This document shows positions 1 to 9,387 of a stretch of 64,000 bases of DNA, piece by piece. The notes beneath the pieces were generated by a model. The model was not told where the DNA came from and searched no databases. It saw nothing but the letters and a program-made list of their open reading frames with translations. Position numbers and translations under genes: made by a program. This stretch comes from Lactuca virosa (lineage: Eukaryota; Streptophyta; Magnoliopsida; Asterales; Asteraceae). Where the stretch lies: NCBI GenBank assembly GCA_928212115.1, contig CAKMRJ010005412.1, positions 249,223,368 to 249,287,367 on the forward strand, in the 5' to 3' direction. Position 1 is the first letter of the stretch. Each line of letters starts with the position of its first letter.

Positions 1-253
1 CCCAAAATATTAGGATTTTATCCTGATATAAGTACGACCAGTGTACACAAGTGTACGCCCATCATACTAAGGCGGACCTTAGTACGCTTAGCGTACTCTT
101 ATGTACGCTCAGCGTACTCCTTCTTGACCCAAGGTTGCAACCTTGGCCCTTATACTTAGCTTGGCTCTACACTTCCAACCCCAAGGACTACAAATGACAA
201 AGTAATGATAGAAGAGGGTTTGGAAGTACCTGTAAAAATCTCGGGATGTTACA
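1..253 (+). repeat. 3' part of a Gypsy-type LTR
   Basis: This stretch carries several copies of the TACGC-nnn-GCGTA palindrome (for example near 82-95 and 104-117). The same motif is found in the Gypsy1 LTRs at 38380-38690. It ends in GGGATGTTACA, an ending also used by the LTR that closes at 15874. The left part lies outside the window, so neither the TSD nor the element type can be tested. It could be a solo LTR or the LTR of an element to the left. Confidence 0.4.
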
Positions 254-479
254 AAAATACCTTATCTCGGGTTGATTTAACAACCCAAATTAAGAAGGAA
301 CGAGAGACTCTAATAAAATTCAAGTTTGTGGCTCAAGAGTTGGGATTGAAGGTCCATCAGTGGATGAAAGAACAAGTTCAGGTTCAAGCACCACCGTCGA
401 TGAATAAGTTCAAACTTATTTATTTTTCACTCAGAAAGATAGAAGAAATACAGTCCTTATAGCCAATATATGAAGTTAC
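254..479. other. Old repeat-derived sequence, target of Copia1
   Basis: A short open frame (205-462, + strand, 85 codons) crosses the LTR end and matches no family I recognise. Its frame overlaps the LTR tail, so I do not call it a gene. The sequence resumes at 8444 after the Copia1 insertion. The 5-bp target duplicate GTTAC lies at 475-479 and 8439-8443. Confidence 0.4.
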
Positions 480-1339
480 TGATGGGATTTAGGTACAACA
501 AATAAACTAGAAAACAATTCCTAAGTTCACATGCAACCTACTTTGGATCTATGTTTTAACTATTGAACATACAACTTTGAATTGCAAAACAAGAACCCTA
601 GAGGAGAGAGGCTAATTTCGAAATTAGCAAACTAGGGTTTAGGGTTTACATACCTTTCAATTGTTATAGCAAACAATTGATATTCCCTTGATCTTGATCT
701 TGATCTTCTTGGAAGCTTTAGCACCACAAGTGTAATGCCTCTAATGGAATCACACCCAATGACTAGCAAGAAGGAAAGTAGAAGAAGAGAGAGGGGAGGG
801 AGTATGCAATTTCGGCCAAGGTATTCTTCCAAAGAATGAGTACCCAAAATGTGAGCCAGGAGGCTCCTTAAATAGTTGAGGGAATTAGGGTTTAGGGAAA
901 ACCCTAGTTATCCTTTTCTTAGGGCCTAAGCAAGACCCAAGGCCTTATCTTGGACCCCTTGGACGAATTCTCTAGGGTTTCCCCTAGGGTTTTCGTCCAC
1001 CCCCTTCCAAGGGGTTCTGGATCCTTCCATTCAACTATTAGTTAATTGCAAACTAGTCCCTGCACTTTATAATTAATTCTTTTAACCCCAAAATCAATTC
1101 TGATTAATTTCTGGCTAACAATTAATTAAACATAATGATTTCTAATTAATATATTAATCCATTAACATATTAATAAATCAATTTATATATATTTAATTTA
1201 TTAATCTTATAAATTAATATCTCTCCTTTCATAATTTCCTTGTCCAGTTGCTAGGTTGAGGGCAACCCAAAAGGACTGTGCTGCTATCAATTCAAGTACA
1301 TACCAATTATAGTTATGGGCTTAGACACCTAATCCAACA
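480..1339 (-). repeat. Copia1 3' LTR
   Basis: Read on the minus strand it starts TGTTGGATTAGGTGTC and ends CCTAAATCCCATCA. It matches 7575-8438 almost base for base. Differences include a variable number of GATCTT units near 690-705 and a few single-base changes. Several telo-box-like AAACCCTA words occur near 630-650 and 885-905 (minus strand). Confidence 0.93.
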
Positions 1340-1350
1340 GTCTCCCACTT
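1340..1350 (-). other. Copia1 polypurine tract
   Basis: On the minus strand this reads AAGTGGGAGAC and lies directly before the 3' LTR. The same AAGTGGGAGACTG string precedes the Copia3 LTR at 57406 and, on the minus strand, the Copia2 LTR that ends at 40775. It is the primer for plus-strand DNA synthesis in this family. Confidence 0.85.
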
Positions 1351-2206
1351 GGATAAGTCTGTAACTATAATTGCTAGTATGCCTTCTAAATTTGACCAGC
1401 AAATTGTAGCTTCCAAAAAGCTGCTGCCGAACTCTGACCCAGTCAGTTACGTGTCCTAAGATAAGTGATCATATAACCCTTCGTTCTGCTTGATATCCCC
1501 AGACAAAAGACATGGAATGTAATCAATCTGTTTGTCCAGAATCTATGTTTCCCGATTCCTGATTTGTGATGATGTAGGACTTCTAATCGAACACATCAAT
1601 TTAGTCCTGGCTGGGCCCAGCACATAAGTCAACACCAAATCATCGAGGGGCCCACAGATATCGCTTTTCCTGTTAGGGCAAAAGGAACGAATAAACGTTG
1701 ACTCATATGCTTGTATCTTTTACTCATCAAATTATGCATGACAATACGTTTTATAACACCAAGTTACTGATGCGTTTTCGTATCACCAATGCATGACCGA
1801 CTTGTAAATTACAACTCATATATCTTCGTTTCAAGATTATAAGATATTATCGTCTCAGTATTACTCGTGATGAATTCCATGAAGTAATACTCTGAGCGAG
1901 GGTTTATCCAATACTCAAATCTCAATTTCTGAGTACTCATGAACATTGCAGCAATTCTATTGCCATGTCTATCCTTAGACAATCTGCAATCCAATTCATG
2001 ACAGTCTTAATTCACTACTTACTTCCAAGAGTACGAGCGACTGTGGAGTTTGAATAATCTCATTATTCAGGAAGTAAAACATGCAAAAATGAAACACAAT
2101 AATAAAAAATTGACAAAAGGTAGTAGCCAAACTTATAAATAATACTTTATTATTTAATCACCAAAAGTCAATTACATTTACTTTGTTACAAGTTTCAAAA
2201 ACTAAT
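1351..2206 (-). other. Copia1 untranslated region between pol and 3' LTR
   Basis: About 850 bp without a credible reading frame. A 61-codon frame at 1809-1994 has no recognisable content. Much of the segment has a diverged counterpart in Copia2 (about 40776-41640), including the CATCGAGGGGCCCAC segment near 1642 and 41072. Conservation of a non-coding 3' region between an autonomous and a defective copy hints at a cis-acting role. Confidence 0.7.
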
Positions 2207-5200
2207 CTAACTACTAAAACTAATATCATCTTTCAGTCCTATGCTCCGAGCATGCTGAATATGCTTAGCCCTACTCAGACCCTTTGTGAGGGGATCTGCT
2301 GGGTTATCTTCAGATGACACCCTCTTTACTATAAGATGGCCTTCTTCAACTCTATGTCTGATGAAATGGTACTTTCTGTCGATATGTCTGGTCTTACCAT
2401 GATCTCTCGGTTCCTTTGTCAAGGCAACCGCTCCTTCATTATCGCAGAACAGTTCCATAGGCTCCTGGATGGTTGGAACAACTCCGAGATCCCCGATGAA
2501 GTTCCTCAACCAAGCTGCTTCTTTCGACGCTTCACTTGCTGCTATGTACTCTGATTCACAAGTAGAATCAGCCACCGTATTTTGCTTGGAACTCTTCCAA
2601 GTAACTGCTCCTCCATTCAGTAAAAATACCCAGCCCGACTGAGAACGGAAGTTATCTCTATCCGTCTGAAAGCTGGCATCACTGTAACCATCTACTCTCA
2701 AAGTATCACTGCCACCAAGCACAAGAACCCAGTCCTTTGTCCTTCGCAAATACTTGAGTATATTCTTAACTGCTATCCAATGAGCTCTACCTGGGTTTCC
2801 CTGATAGCGACTGACCATGCTCAAAGCAAATGCCACATCAGGGCGAGTACATGTCATAGCGTACATGATCGATCCGACAGCGGAAGCATAAGGTACACGA
2901 CTCATGTCATCTATTTCAACATCTGTACTCGGGCATTGAGTCTTACTCAATTTGGTATTGCTCTGGATAGGTAGCTCTCCCTTCTTGGAATTTTCCATAC
3001 TAAACCTCTTTAGTACCTTATCCAAGTATGTGCTCTGACTAAGTCCAATTAGTCTCTTCTTTCTATCTCTCAATATTCTAATCCCAAGAATATAGGCAGC
3101 TTCTCCAAGGTCTTTCATGGCAAAACACTTTCCAAGCCAAGACTTAACTTCTTTCAAGGTTGGAACGTCGTTACCAATGAGTAATATGTCATCGACATAT
3201 AACACCAGAAAAGTTACTATACTCCCACTAGCCTTGATATACACACAAAACTCATCTTCACTTCTAGAGAAACCAAACTCTTTGACTTTCTCATGGAAGC
3301 AAAGATTCCAACTGCGAGATGCTTGTTTTAATCCATAAATGGATTTCTCAAGCTTGCACACTCTATTGGGGAACTTTGCATCAACAAAACCCTCTGGCTG
3401 ACTCATGTAAACATCTTCAGCCAACTTCCCATTAAGGAAAGCAGTTTTGACATCCATCTGCCAGATTTCATAATCATGAAAGGCAGCTATGGCGAGCAAT
3501 ATCCTAATAGATTTAATCTTAGCTACTGGTGAGAAGGTCTCATCATAGTCAACCCCTGGGGTTTGAGTGAAACCTTTTGCAACCAGTCGAGCCTTGAATG
3601 TGTGCACATTCCCATCCATGTCTGTCTTCTTCTTGAAGATCCATTTGCACCCAACTGTCTTGCGACCTGGTGCACTATCAACCAAATTCCAAACTTGGTT
3701 GTCATACATGGACTTAATCTCGCTGTCCATTGCCTCTTTCCACTTGGAAGCCTCTGGGCCTGCCATTGCTTCCTTATAAGTGACTGGTTCATCTAAGTTT
3801 ACCAGTGTTCTGTCACTTATGAATGTGTCACCATCTGAAGTAATATGAAAACCATACAACTCAGGTGGCACACTCACCCTAGTGGATCTTCTAAGAGGTA
3901 ATGAGTTATCAATTGGTTCAACAGGAACTGTTTCCTCTGGTTGAGTGCTAGTGTCATCTAAGGTTCCTTCATTGGCTGACTCTTGAATTTCTTCAAGGTC
4001 AATAGTGCTCCCACTGTCCTCTTTGAATATGAGCTCTCTTTCAAGAAAGACTCCTCTTCGTGCTACAAAGACCACGTTCTCACTAGGCCTGTAGAACAAA
4101 TATCCAAAAGACTGCTTTGGGTAACCAATGAAAACACATTTCTCACTTCTAGCTGCTAGCTTGTCGTGAGTCTCTCGTCTTACGAAAGCTTCACAACCCC
4201 AGACTTTAATATGTGCTAACGAGGGAACTTTCCCTGTCCACATTTCGTGAGGTGTTTTGGCAACCTTCTTTGTAGGGACAAGATTGAGGATGTGGGCGGC
4301 TGTCTCTAAGGCATACCCCCAGAAGTGAATAGGAAGCGAAGCCCGACTCATCATAGAACGAACCATGTCTAACAAGGTTCGATTGCGCCTCTCAGCTACA
4401 CCATTTAACTGTGGTGTCCTAGGAGGAGTCAATTGTGAGACTATCCCACATTCTTTCAGATAGTCGTTAAACTCGATACTAAGATACTCCCCGCCTCTAT
4501 CGGATCTAAGTATCTTTATCTTTCTGCCCAATTGATTTTCGACTTCATGCTTAAACTCTTTGAACTTTTCAAAAGTTTCTGACTTATGCTTGATCAAGTA
4601 GATATATCCATATCTGCTATAATCGTCAGTGAAAGTCACATAGAATCGATTAGCATCTCTTGTAGTTGATCTGAAGGGCCCACACACATCTGTGTGTATG
4701 AGATCCAACAGACCTTCACCTCTTTCACAAGACCCTGTGAATGGTGATTTTGTCATCTTTCCCAAAAGACAAGATTCACACATATCATCTGACTTTAGGT
4801 CAAATGATTCCAACACTCCATCCTTTTGGAGTTGGGCTATGCGTTTCTTGTTAATGTGTCCAAGACGACAATGCCACAAGCATGCCTTGTCTACACTATT
4901 AGACAAGTCAATATTAAGTACACTATTTCCTAGGCTATCAACACAAGTCACTGTTTCATACACACCATTACAAGGCAAAGCTTCAAACATAAAAACACCA
5001 TTCTTATAAACAGAAATTGAACCATTCAAATCATTAAAAGAATATGTAAAACCTTGTCTGAACAATGCATGAAATGAAATAATGTTTCTCGTCATCTCAG
5101 ACGAATAGCAACAATTTATTAAATCTAATCTAACATCATTACTAAGCAGAAGCTGATAAACTCCGATCTTGGTTACTGGTGAAGACTTTCTGTTTCCCAT

Positions 5201-6253
5201 GATCAGGTTTATCCTTCCTCGCTCTATCTCCTCACTTTCCTTTAGACCCTGCAAATCAGAACAGATATGAAAACCACATCCTGTATCAAGGACCCATGAA
5301 CGAGAAGATAATGAGTTATTAGCAGAAATAGTGTAAATACCTGCCGAAGATGGCTTCACTTTGCCATCCTTGATATCTTGCAGATATTGTGGGCAAGATC
5401 TCTTCCAATGCCCCTTTTGGTTGCAGTAAAAGCAAACTGCCTCTTTTGGATCAGAAACATGGGGAGTGGAACCATTGGGCTTAGCCTTTGGGCCATTACT
5501 AGATGACCCAGCTTGAGCCTTGCTCTTCCAGTTTTGCTTGGGAGGACCTTTCCTCTTTTTCCCCTTTCCCTGTCCAATAGCCAAAACAGGGGCACTCGTA
5601 GGTGTGGAGGGTATACTTTTACCCTTCATCCCTGCCTCAGCTGTCTGCAACAAGTTGTGCAATTGGGCCAAGGTCTGCTCAGTATTGTTCAAATGGTAAG
5701 TTAGAATAAACTGACCATAACATTCAGGAAGTGAGTTCAAGACCATGTCAATGGCCAATTCCTCATCAAAGTGAATATTGAGCTTGACCAAACGCTCTAT
5801 GTAGCGTTGCATTCTTTGCACATGTGACACAACCGACTCCCCATCTTTCATCTTGCAAGCCATGAGTGACTTGACTACTTCGAACTTTTCTTGACGAGCT
5901 CGCTTATGGTACTTTTCCATAAGGTCCTTGTTCATCTCGAAAGGCCAGTAGTCCTCATAGTACCTCTGCAGTTCTGGGGACATAGTTGCCACCATGATGC
6001 ATGCCACTTTGGTAGCATCATCGTAATGTTTCTTGTAGGCAGCAAGATCTTCAGGAGTAGCTTCATTCTCATCAAGCTCTTTGAGCTCCTTTTCAAGAAC
6101 ATATTCTTTGTTCTCGAAACGAAGAGCCATCTTGATGTTGCGCATCCAATCGTTATAGTTTGAGCCATCCATAACGACTTTGGAGCAGATATTGAGCAAA
6201 GAGAAGTTTTGGTTGGAGGAGGACGAAGCAGAAGTGTTTCCAGGAGTAGACAT
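2207..6253 (-). CDS. Copia gag-pol polyprotein (intact)
   Basis: This 1348-residue frame encodes the whole Ty1/Copia protein set. The N-terminal 1-250 is a Gag domain. A CCHC zinc knuckle starts near residue 273 (CFYCNQKGHWKRSC). The aspartic protease has its catalytic DTG at 323-325. The integrase has an HHCC zinc region (about 457-495) and a DD35E triad at D522, D585 and E621. Reverse transcriptase follows (about 840-1085) with YVDD at 1019-1022, then RNase H with a DASF motif near 1190. The order protease-integrase-RT-RNase H defines Copia. Length and motif spacing are normal and no stop or frameshift is present. The start is the first ATG of the frame, followed by a Ser/Thr-rich stretch as is common for Copia Gag. 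The product would act in cytoplasmic virus-like particles and then in the nucleus. Confidence 0.96.
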   Translation of the reverse strand: MSTPGNTSASSSSNQNFSLLNICSKVVMDGSNYNDWMRNIKMALRFENKEYVLEKELKELDENEATPEDLAAYKKHYDDATKVACIMVATMSPELQRYYEDYWPFEMNKDLMEKYHKRARQEKFEVVKSLMACKMKDGESVVSHVQRMQRYIERLVKLNIHFDEELAIDMVLNSLPECYGQFILTYHLNNTEQTLAQLHNLLQTAEAGMKGKSIPSTPTSAPVLAIGQGKGKKRKGPPKQNWKSKAQAGSSSNGPKAKPNGSTPHVSDPKEAVCFYCNQKGHWKRSCPQYLQDIKDGKVKPSSAGIYTISANNSLSSRSWVLDTGCGFHICSDLQGLKESEEIERGRINLIMGNRKSSPVTKIGVYQLLLSNDVRLDLINCCYSSEMTRNIISFHALFRQGFTYSFNDLNGSISVYKNGVFMFEALPCNGVYETVTCVDSLGNSVLNIDLSNSVDKACLWHCRLGHINKKRIAQLQKDGVLESFDLKSDDMCESCLLGKMTKSPFTGSCERGEGLLDLIHTDVCGPFRSTTRDANRFYVTFTDDYSRYGYIYLIKHKSETFEKFKEFKHEVENQLGRKIKILRSDRGGEYLSIEFNDYLKECGIVSQLTPPRTPQLNGVAERRNRTLLDMVRSMMSRASLPIHFWGYALETAAHILNLVPTKKVAKTPHEMWTGKVPSLAHIKVWGCEAFVRRETHDKLAARSEKCVFIGYPKQSFGYLFYRPSENVVFVARRGVFLERELIFKEDSGSTIDLEEIQESANEGTLDDTSTQPEETVPVEPIDNSLPLRRSTRVSVPPELYGFHITSDGDTFISDRTLVNLDEPVTYKEAMAGPEASKWKEAMDSEIKSMYDNQVWNLVDSAPGRKTVGCKWIFKKKTDMDGNVHTFKARLVAKGFTQTPGVDYDETFSPVAKIKSIRILLAIAAFHDYEIWQMDVKTAFLNGKLAEDVYMSQPEGFVDAKFPNRVCKLEKSIYGLKQASRSWNLCFHEKVKEFGFSRSEDEFCVYIKASGSIVTFLVLYVDDILLIGNDVPTLKEVKSWLGKCFAMKDLGEAAYILGIRILRDRKKRLIGLSQSTYLDKVLKRFSMENSKKGELPIQSNTKLSKTQCPSTDVEIDDMSRVPYASAVGSIMYAMTCTRPDVAFALSMVSRYQGNPGRAHWIAVKNILKYLRRTKDWVLVLGGSDTLRVDGYSDASFQTDRDNFRSQSGWVFLLNGGAVTWKSSKQNTVADSTCESEYIAASEASKEAAWLRNFIGDLGVVPTIQEPMELFCDNEGAVALTKEPRDHGKTRHIDRKYHFIRHRVEEGHLIVKRVSSEDNPADPLTKGLSRAKHIQHARSIGLKDDISFSS

Positions 6254-6606
6254 CTGAAAAGAAAGAAAGTTTTAGTTAGATTTCAAGATACCTTAATAAA
6301 TAACCCAAAGATATAATATCAAGGTTAGGATCCAACTATGAAGATTCACAACTTAGAAATGGGATGCCGAGATCCAAGTGCAAATTTCATAAAGGTAGGT
6401 GAATGACGATTCACCAATTCCACCATTAGACGAAACAAACGAAGTGAAATTCCTAATTCTTTTGAGATACATTGAAACTATTCAATGGCATGTTTTAATC
6501 TCAGATTATGCTCTTCTATTTGTGACTGGGATGCCGAGGATCACAAACAAGATGTGAATAACCATGCAAATGTGCTTGGTAACCTCATTGTCTTTATCAT
6601 TAACTA

Positions 6607-6640
6607 TTGATGTGCTGGTAAACCACACACGCTCCATCAA
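6607..6640 (-). promoter_or_regulatory. Leader hairpin A of Copia1 (putative packaging/dimer signal)
   Basis: In element sense the outer arms are TTGATG and CATCAA. An inner stem GTG-TGG pairs with CCAGCAC with one bulged base, enclosing a 4-base loop. The core GTGTGTGGTT is shared with hairpin B and with both Copia2 copies. The structure is inferred from the sequence and supported by paired changes between copies. Confidence 0.6.
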
Positions 6641-6685
6641 AATGACAATTATGAGATACCCATTACTACTCTTTATTAGTGCCTT

Positions 6686-6719
6686 TTAGTGTGCTGGTTA
6701 ACCACACACGCTCCACTAA
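6686..6719 (-). promoter_or_regulatory. Leader hairpin B of Copia1 (putative packaging/dimer signal)
   Basis: Outer arms TTAGTG and CACTAA replace the TTGATG/CATCAA arms of hairpin A, so two inner base pairs have swapped identity while pairing is kept. The loop region contains the perfect palindrome TGGTTAACCA, able to pair with the same loop of a second RNA molecule. Confidence 0.6.
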
Positions 6720-7412
6720 CGACCAATAAAGCATAATGTGCAATTTCATGGATTAGCATACTTTTCACATTTTTCCTAAAGTAACTAGAGTTGGGATTTT
6801 GAAAATAATGTTCTAGTACTTTCTTTAATATCATTATACTTTTAATGAGAAGTAGTTGTCCTATCAAATCCGTTCTGCTAACGACCCTCCACTAATCAAG
6901 GAAGCGGTGGGTGAGAGTGGACACCCATTCAACTACCATTTTATAGGCAGTTTCCTTATACCCCCCTTATAGATTAGCTTCGTGAATGAGGCATACTAGC
7001 GATTTGACTGACCATATTCTTATACATATATAATATTAAACTTTTAATATATATATATATATATATATATAAGGGTGTGTTTTAAAACATTTTAAAACTT
7101 CAAGGGTTTATAAATTTCGAAATTTAAGCTATTAAATTTAAATTTAAATAAACCAATTAACTAGATTTAATATTTATCTTTTAATTAACTATTAATCAAA
7201 TTATTAAATCTTGTAAGGATTATCTAATTAAATTAATCCATTAATTTAATCCTAATCCTTATCCCTCTAAATTTCGAAAAATAGGGTAAGGATAATTATC
7301 CAATTAATCTAATTAAGTAACAATTATCCAAAACAAGAAACCCTAGTTATCCTCTAGCATATTTCGAAATTCACAAGGGAGTAGGCTAGGGTTTTCAAAA
7401 CCCTAACCCTAA

Positions 7413-7480
7413 TTTCGATTAGGGTTCTTTGGAGGCTAGGGTTTTCGAAAACCCTAGCATCCAAAGAACCCTAATCGAAA
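7413..7480 (-). promoter_or_regulatory. 68-bp near-perfect inverted repeat in Copia1 leader
   Basis: Two 34-base arms meet at TTC/GAA (centre 7446/7447) with a single mismatch (7434 against 7459). The arms contain AGGGTT/AACCCT words. In the genomic RNA it would form a long, very stable hairpin about 80-150 nt downstream of the primer site. Confidence 0.8.
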
Positions 7481-7560
7481 ATTTGGCCTTTAGGGTTTAA
7501 TGGCTATAAACCCTAATTTGCAATTCAACTATTATAGCAATTCAATTTAAAACAAACAAT

Positions 7561-7573
7561 GGCTCTGATACCA
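7561..7573 (-). other. Copia1 primer-binding site (tRNA-iMet)
   Basis: Minus-strand TGGTATCAGAGCC, complementary to the 3' end of plant initiator methionine tRNA. It sits one base inside the 5' LTR end at 7575, as expected for minus-strand DNA priming. Confidence 0.92.
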
Positions 7574-7574
7574 C

Positions 7575-8438
7575 TGATGGGTTTAGGTAAACAAATAAAC
7601 TAGAAAACAATTCCTAAGTTCACATGCAACCTACTTTGGATCTATGTTTTAACTATTGAACATACAACTTTGAATTGCAAAACAAGAACCCTAGAGGAGA
7701 GAGGCTAATTTCGAAATTAACAAACTAGGGTTTAGGGTTTACATACCTTTCAATTGTTATAGCAAACAATTGATATTCCCTTGATCTTGATCTTGATCTT
7801 GATCTTCTTGGAAGCTTTAGCACCACAAGTGTAATGCCTCTAATGGAATCACACCCAATGACTAGCAAGAAGGAAAGTAGAAGAAGAGAGAGGGGAGGGA
7901 GTATGCAATTTCGGCCAAGGTTTCTTCCAAAGAATGAGTACCCAAAATGTGAGCCAGGAGGCTCCTTAAATAGTTGAGGGAATTAGGGTTTAGGGAAAAC
8001 CCTAGTTATCCTTTTCTTAGGGCCTAAGCAAGACCCAAGGCCTTATCTTGGACCCCTTGGACGAATTCTCTAGGGTTTCCCCTAGGGTTTTCGTCCACCC
8101 CCTTCCAAGGGAGTTCTGGATCCTTCCATTCAACTATCAGTTAATTGCAAACTAGTCCCTGCACTTTATAATTAATTCTTTTAACCCCAAAATCAATTCT
8201 GATTAATTTCTGGCTAACAATTAATTAAACATAATGATTTCTAATTAATATATTAATCCATTAACATATTAATAAATCAATTATATATATATTAATTTAT
8301 TAATCTTATAAATTAATATCTCTCCTTTCATAATTTCCTTGTCTAGTTGCTAGGTTGAGGGCAACCCAAAAGGACTGTGCTGCTATCAATTCAAGTACAT
8401 ACCAATTATAGTTATGGGCTTAGACACCTAATCCAATA
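7575..8438 (-). repeat. Copia1 5' LTR (promoter LTR)
   Basis: Near-identical partner of 480-1339. It carries the promoter for the genomic RNA. A possible TATA element (minus-strand TATTTAAG, 7965-7972) lies in a region followed by a pyrimidine-rich stretch. The last base pair of the outer end is changed from CA to TA, which may weaken integrase recognition if DNA were copied from this end. Confidence 0.92.
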
Positions 8439-8443
8439 GTTAC

Positions 8444-9387
8444 GTGTGTCTTGTGTGAGTTTGCACCCAAGCGTTTCAGATATGATCGAAAAGGCCGTTT
8501 CAAGAAGATCAATTTGGAGCGCAACAAGGTTGATCTTCCTATAAAATAGGAAGAGAAAATATTGAGTTCAACAATCGTCGTTGTTGTTAGTATTACGTTA
8601 GTAAAACCCTCTTATAGCATTTTTTTTGTACACGTGTACATTGGTAGACGACTTCGCACTTGTTGTGATCTTGATTACACCGTGATTATGAAATACGAGA
8701 GATCACTCGTTGTGAGCACAAACAGTGATAATATGTTGGAAATGATAAAGTCATTGATATGACAATCATGATTTTCTTCCAAGAAGAAAGAGAGCTAAAA
8801 ATCACATAGGCATAGATAAATAAAGTGTTGATCCATTATGTATAGTAGCAGGTGAGGGTTCGAACTCAAGTGGGAGAGAACCAACTATTAACACAAAAAG
8901 CGCAAAATGCCATTCGACTTCGTATTCGACGTCAAAATCTAGGAGAGTTGTAGCACCAGAAGCTAAGAGAGAATTATTAGCTTCAATTGTTTTTATAAAG
9001 ATGGTAGAATGGATGTTTTGGTTGGAAAATGAGAAGACGGAATTAATTATCATGAGGAAACTTAAGACCTTTACCTATGGCTAAATGGAAATATCTTATC
9101 TTAGATCTTATCATCAAGTGTCCCACGATGGAGACCATGATGTATTTTGAGTTATAGTTGACCAAGTAATAAAAGTAAGCCTTTATGGGCATTACATATA
9201 TGAAGAATTGGTCAATGGAGAATGTTTTCATAGACTCATTATCAAGAATAAGTAAAGGTTTTTGATCATTCTCATATTTCTTGAGATCACTTATATTAGT
9301 GATAATGTGAGAACAATGGTAGTCGGCAAAGTCGAAACCCGAAGGAGATACGAAACAGTTAAGTTCGTAAACTTTGTCCTTTAAACC
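8444..9387 (+). other. Old repeat-derived sequence with decayed Gypsy remnant
   Basis: This continues the sequence interrupted by Copia1. Short frames (8562-8762 + and 8802-9231 -) have no recognisable product. The one identifiable piece is a degraded integrase at 9079-9235. The segment is cut on the right by the Harbinger insertion at 9388-9390. Confidence 0.45.
9079..9235 (+). pseudogene. Degraded Ty3/Gypsy integrase fragment
   Basis: One forward frame reads KWKYLILDLIIKCPT, which resembles the KWE-I-MDFITKLPRT segment of Gypsy integrases. After a frameshift the next frame reads GDHDVF*VIVDQVIK, resembling GHD-IWVIVDRLTK. The same segment is well preserved in Gypsy1 near 52198-52310. One frameshift and one stop within 150 bp show long decay. 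Identification rests on motif similarity by eye. Confidence 0.55.

Larger units (their letters stand above)
6254..7560 (-). other. Copia1 untranslated leader (PBS to gag)
   Basis: About 1.3 kb between the primer site and the gag ATG. It holds two similar hairpins (6607-6640 and 6686-6719), an AT run near 7045-7070 and a strong 68-bp hairpin (7413-7480). Long parts of 6300-7020 match the leader of Copia2 (45340-46060), although the Copia2 coding region is decayed. This selective conservation suggests a function in the RNA, such as packaging, dimerisation or translation control. Confidence 0.75.
480..8438 (-). mobile_element. Copia1: complete Ty1/Copia LTR retrotransposon
   Basis: The element is read on the minus strand. 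The 5' LTR is 7575-8438 and the 3' LTR is 480-1339, both in the form TGTTGG...CCATCA. They differ by about ten positions by eye over roughly 860 bp. The outer end of the 5' LTR has TA where CA is expected on the plus strand. The target duplication GTTAC (475-479, 8439-8443) is perfect. A primer-binding site complementary to initiator tRNA-Met and a polypurine tract are in the expected places. The single long frame 2207-6253 has no stop. All parts needed for transposition are visible, so the copy is young and possibly still competent. Confidence 0.95.

Noticed and set aside
205..462. 85-codon frame near the window start
   Set aside because: It crosses an LTR end and shows no known domain. It is likely a chance frame in old repeat sequence.
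2336..5704. Several plus-strand frames of 60-105 codons within the Copia1 pol region
   Set aside because: They are antisense shadows of the intact polyprotein on the minus strand.
7381..7450. Possible interstitial telomere (CCCTAAA-like words)
   Set aside because: Words are scattered and partly inverted, not a head-to-tail array. They are better seen as telo-box-like motifs within Copia1.
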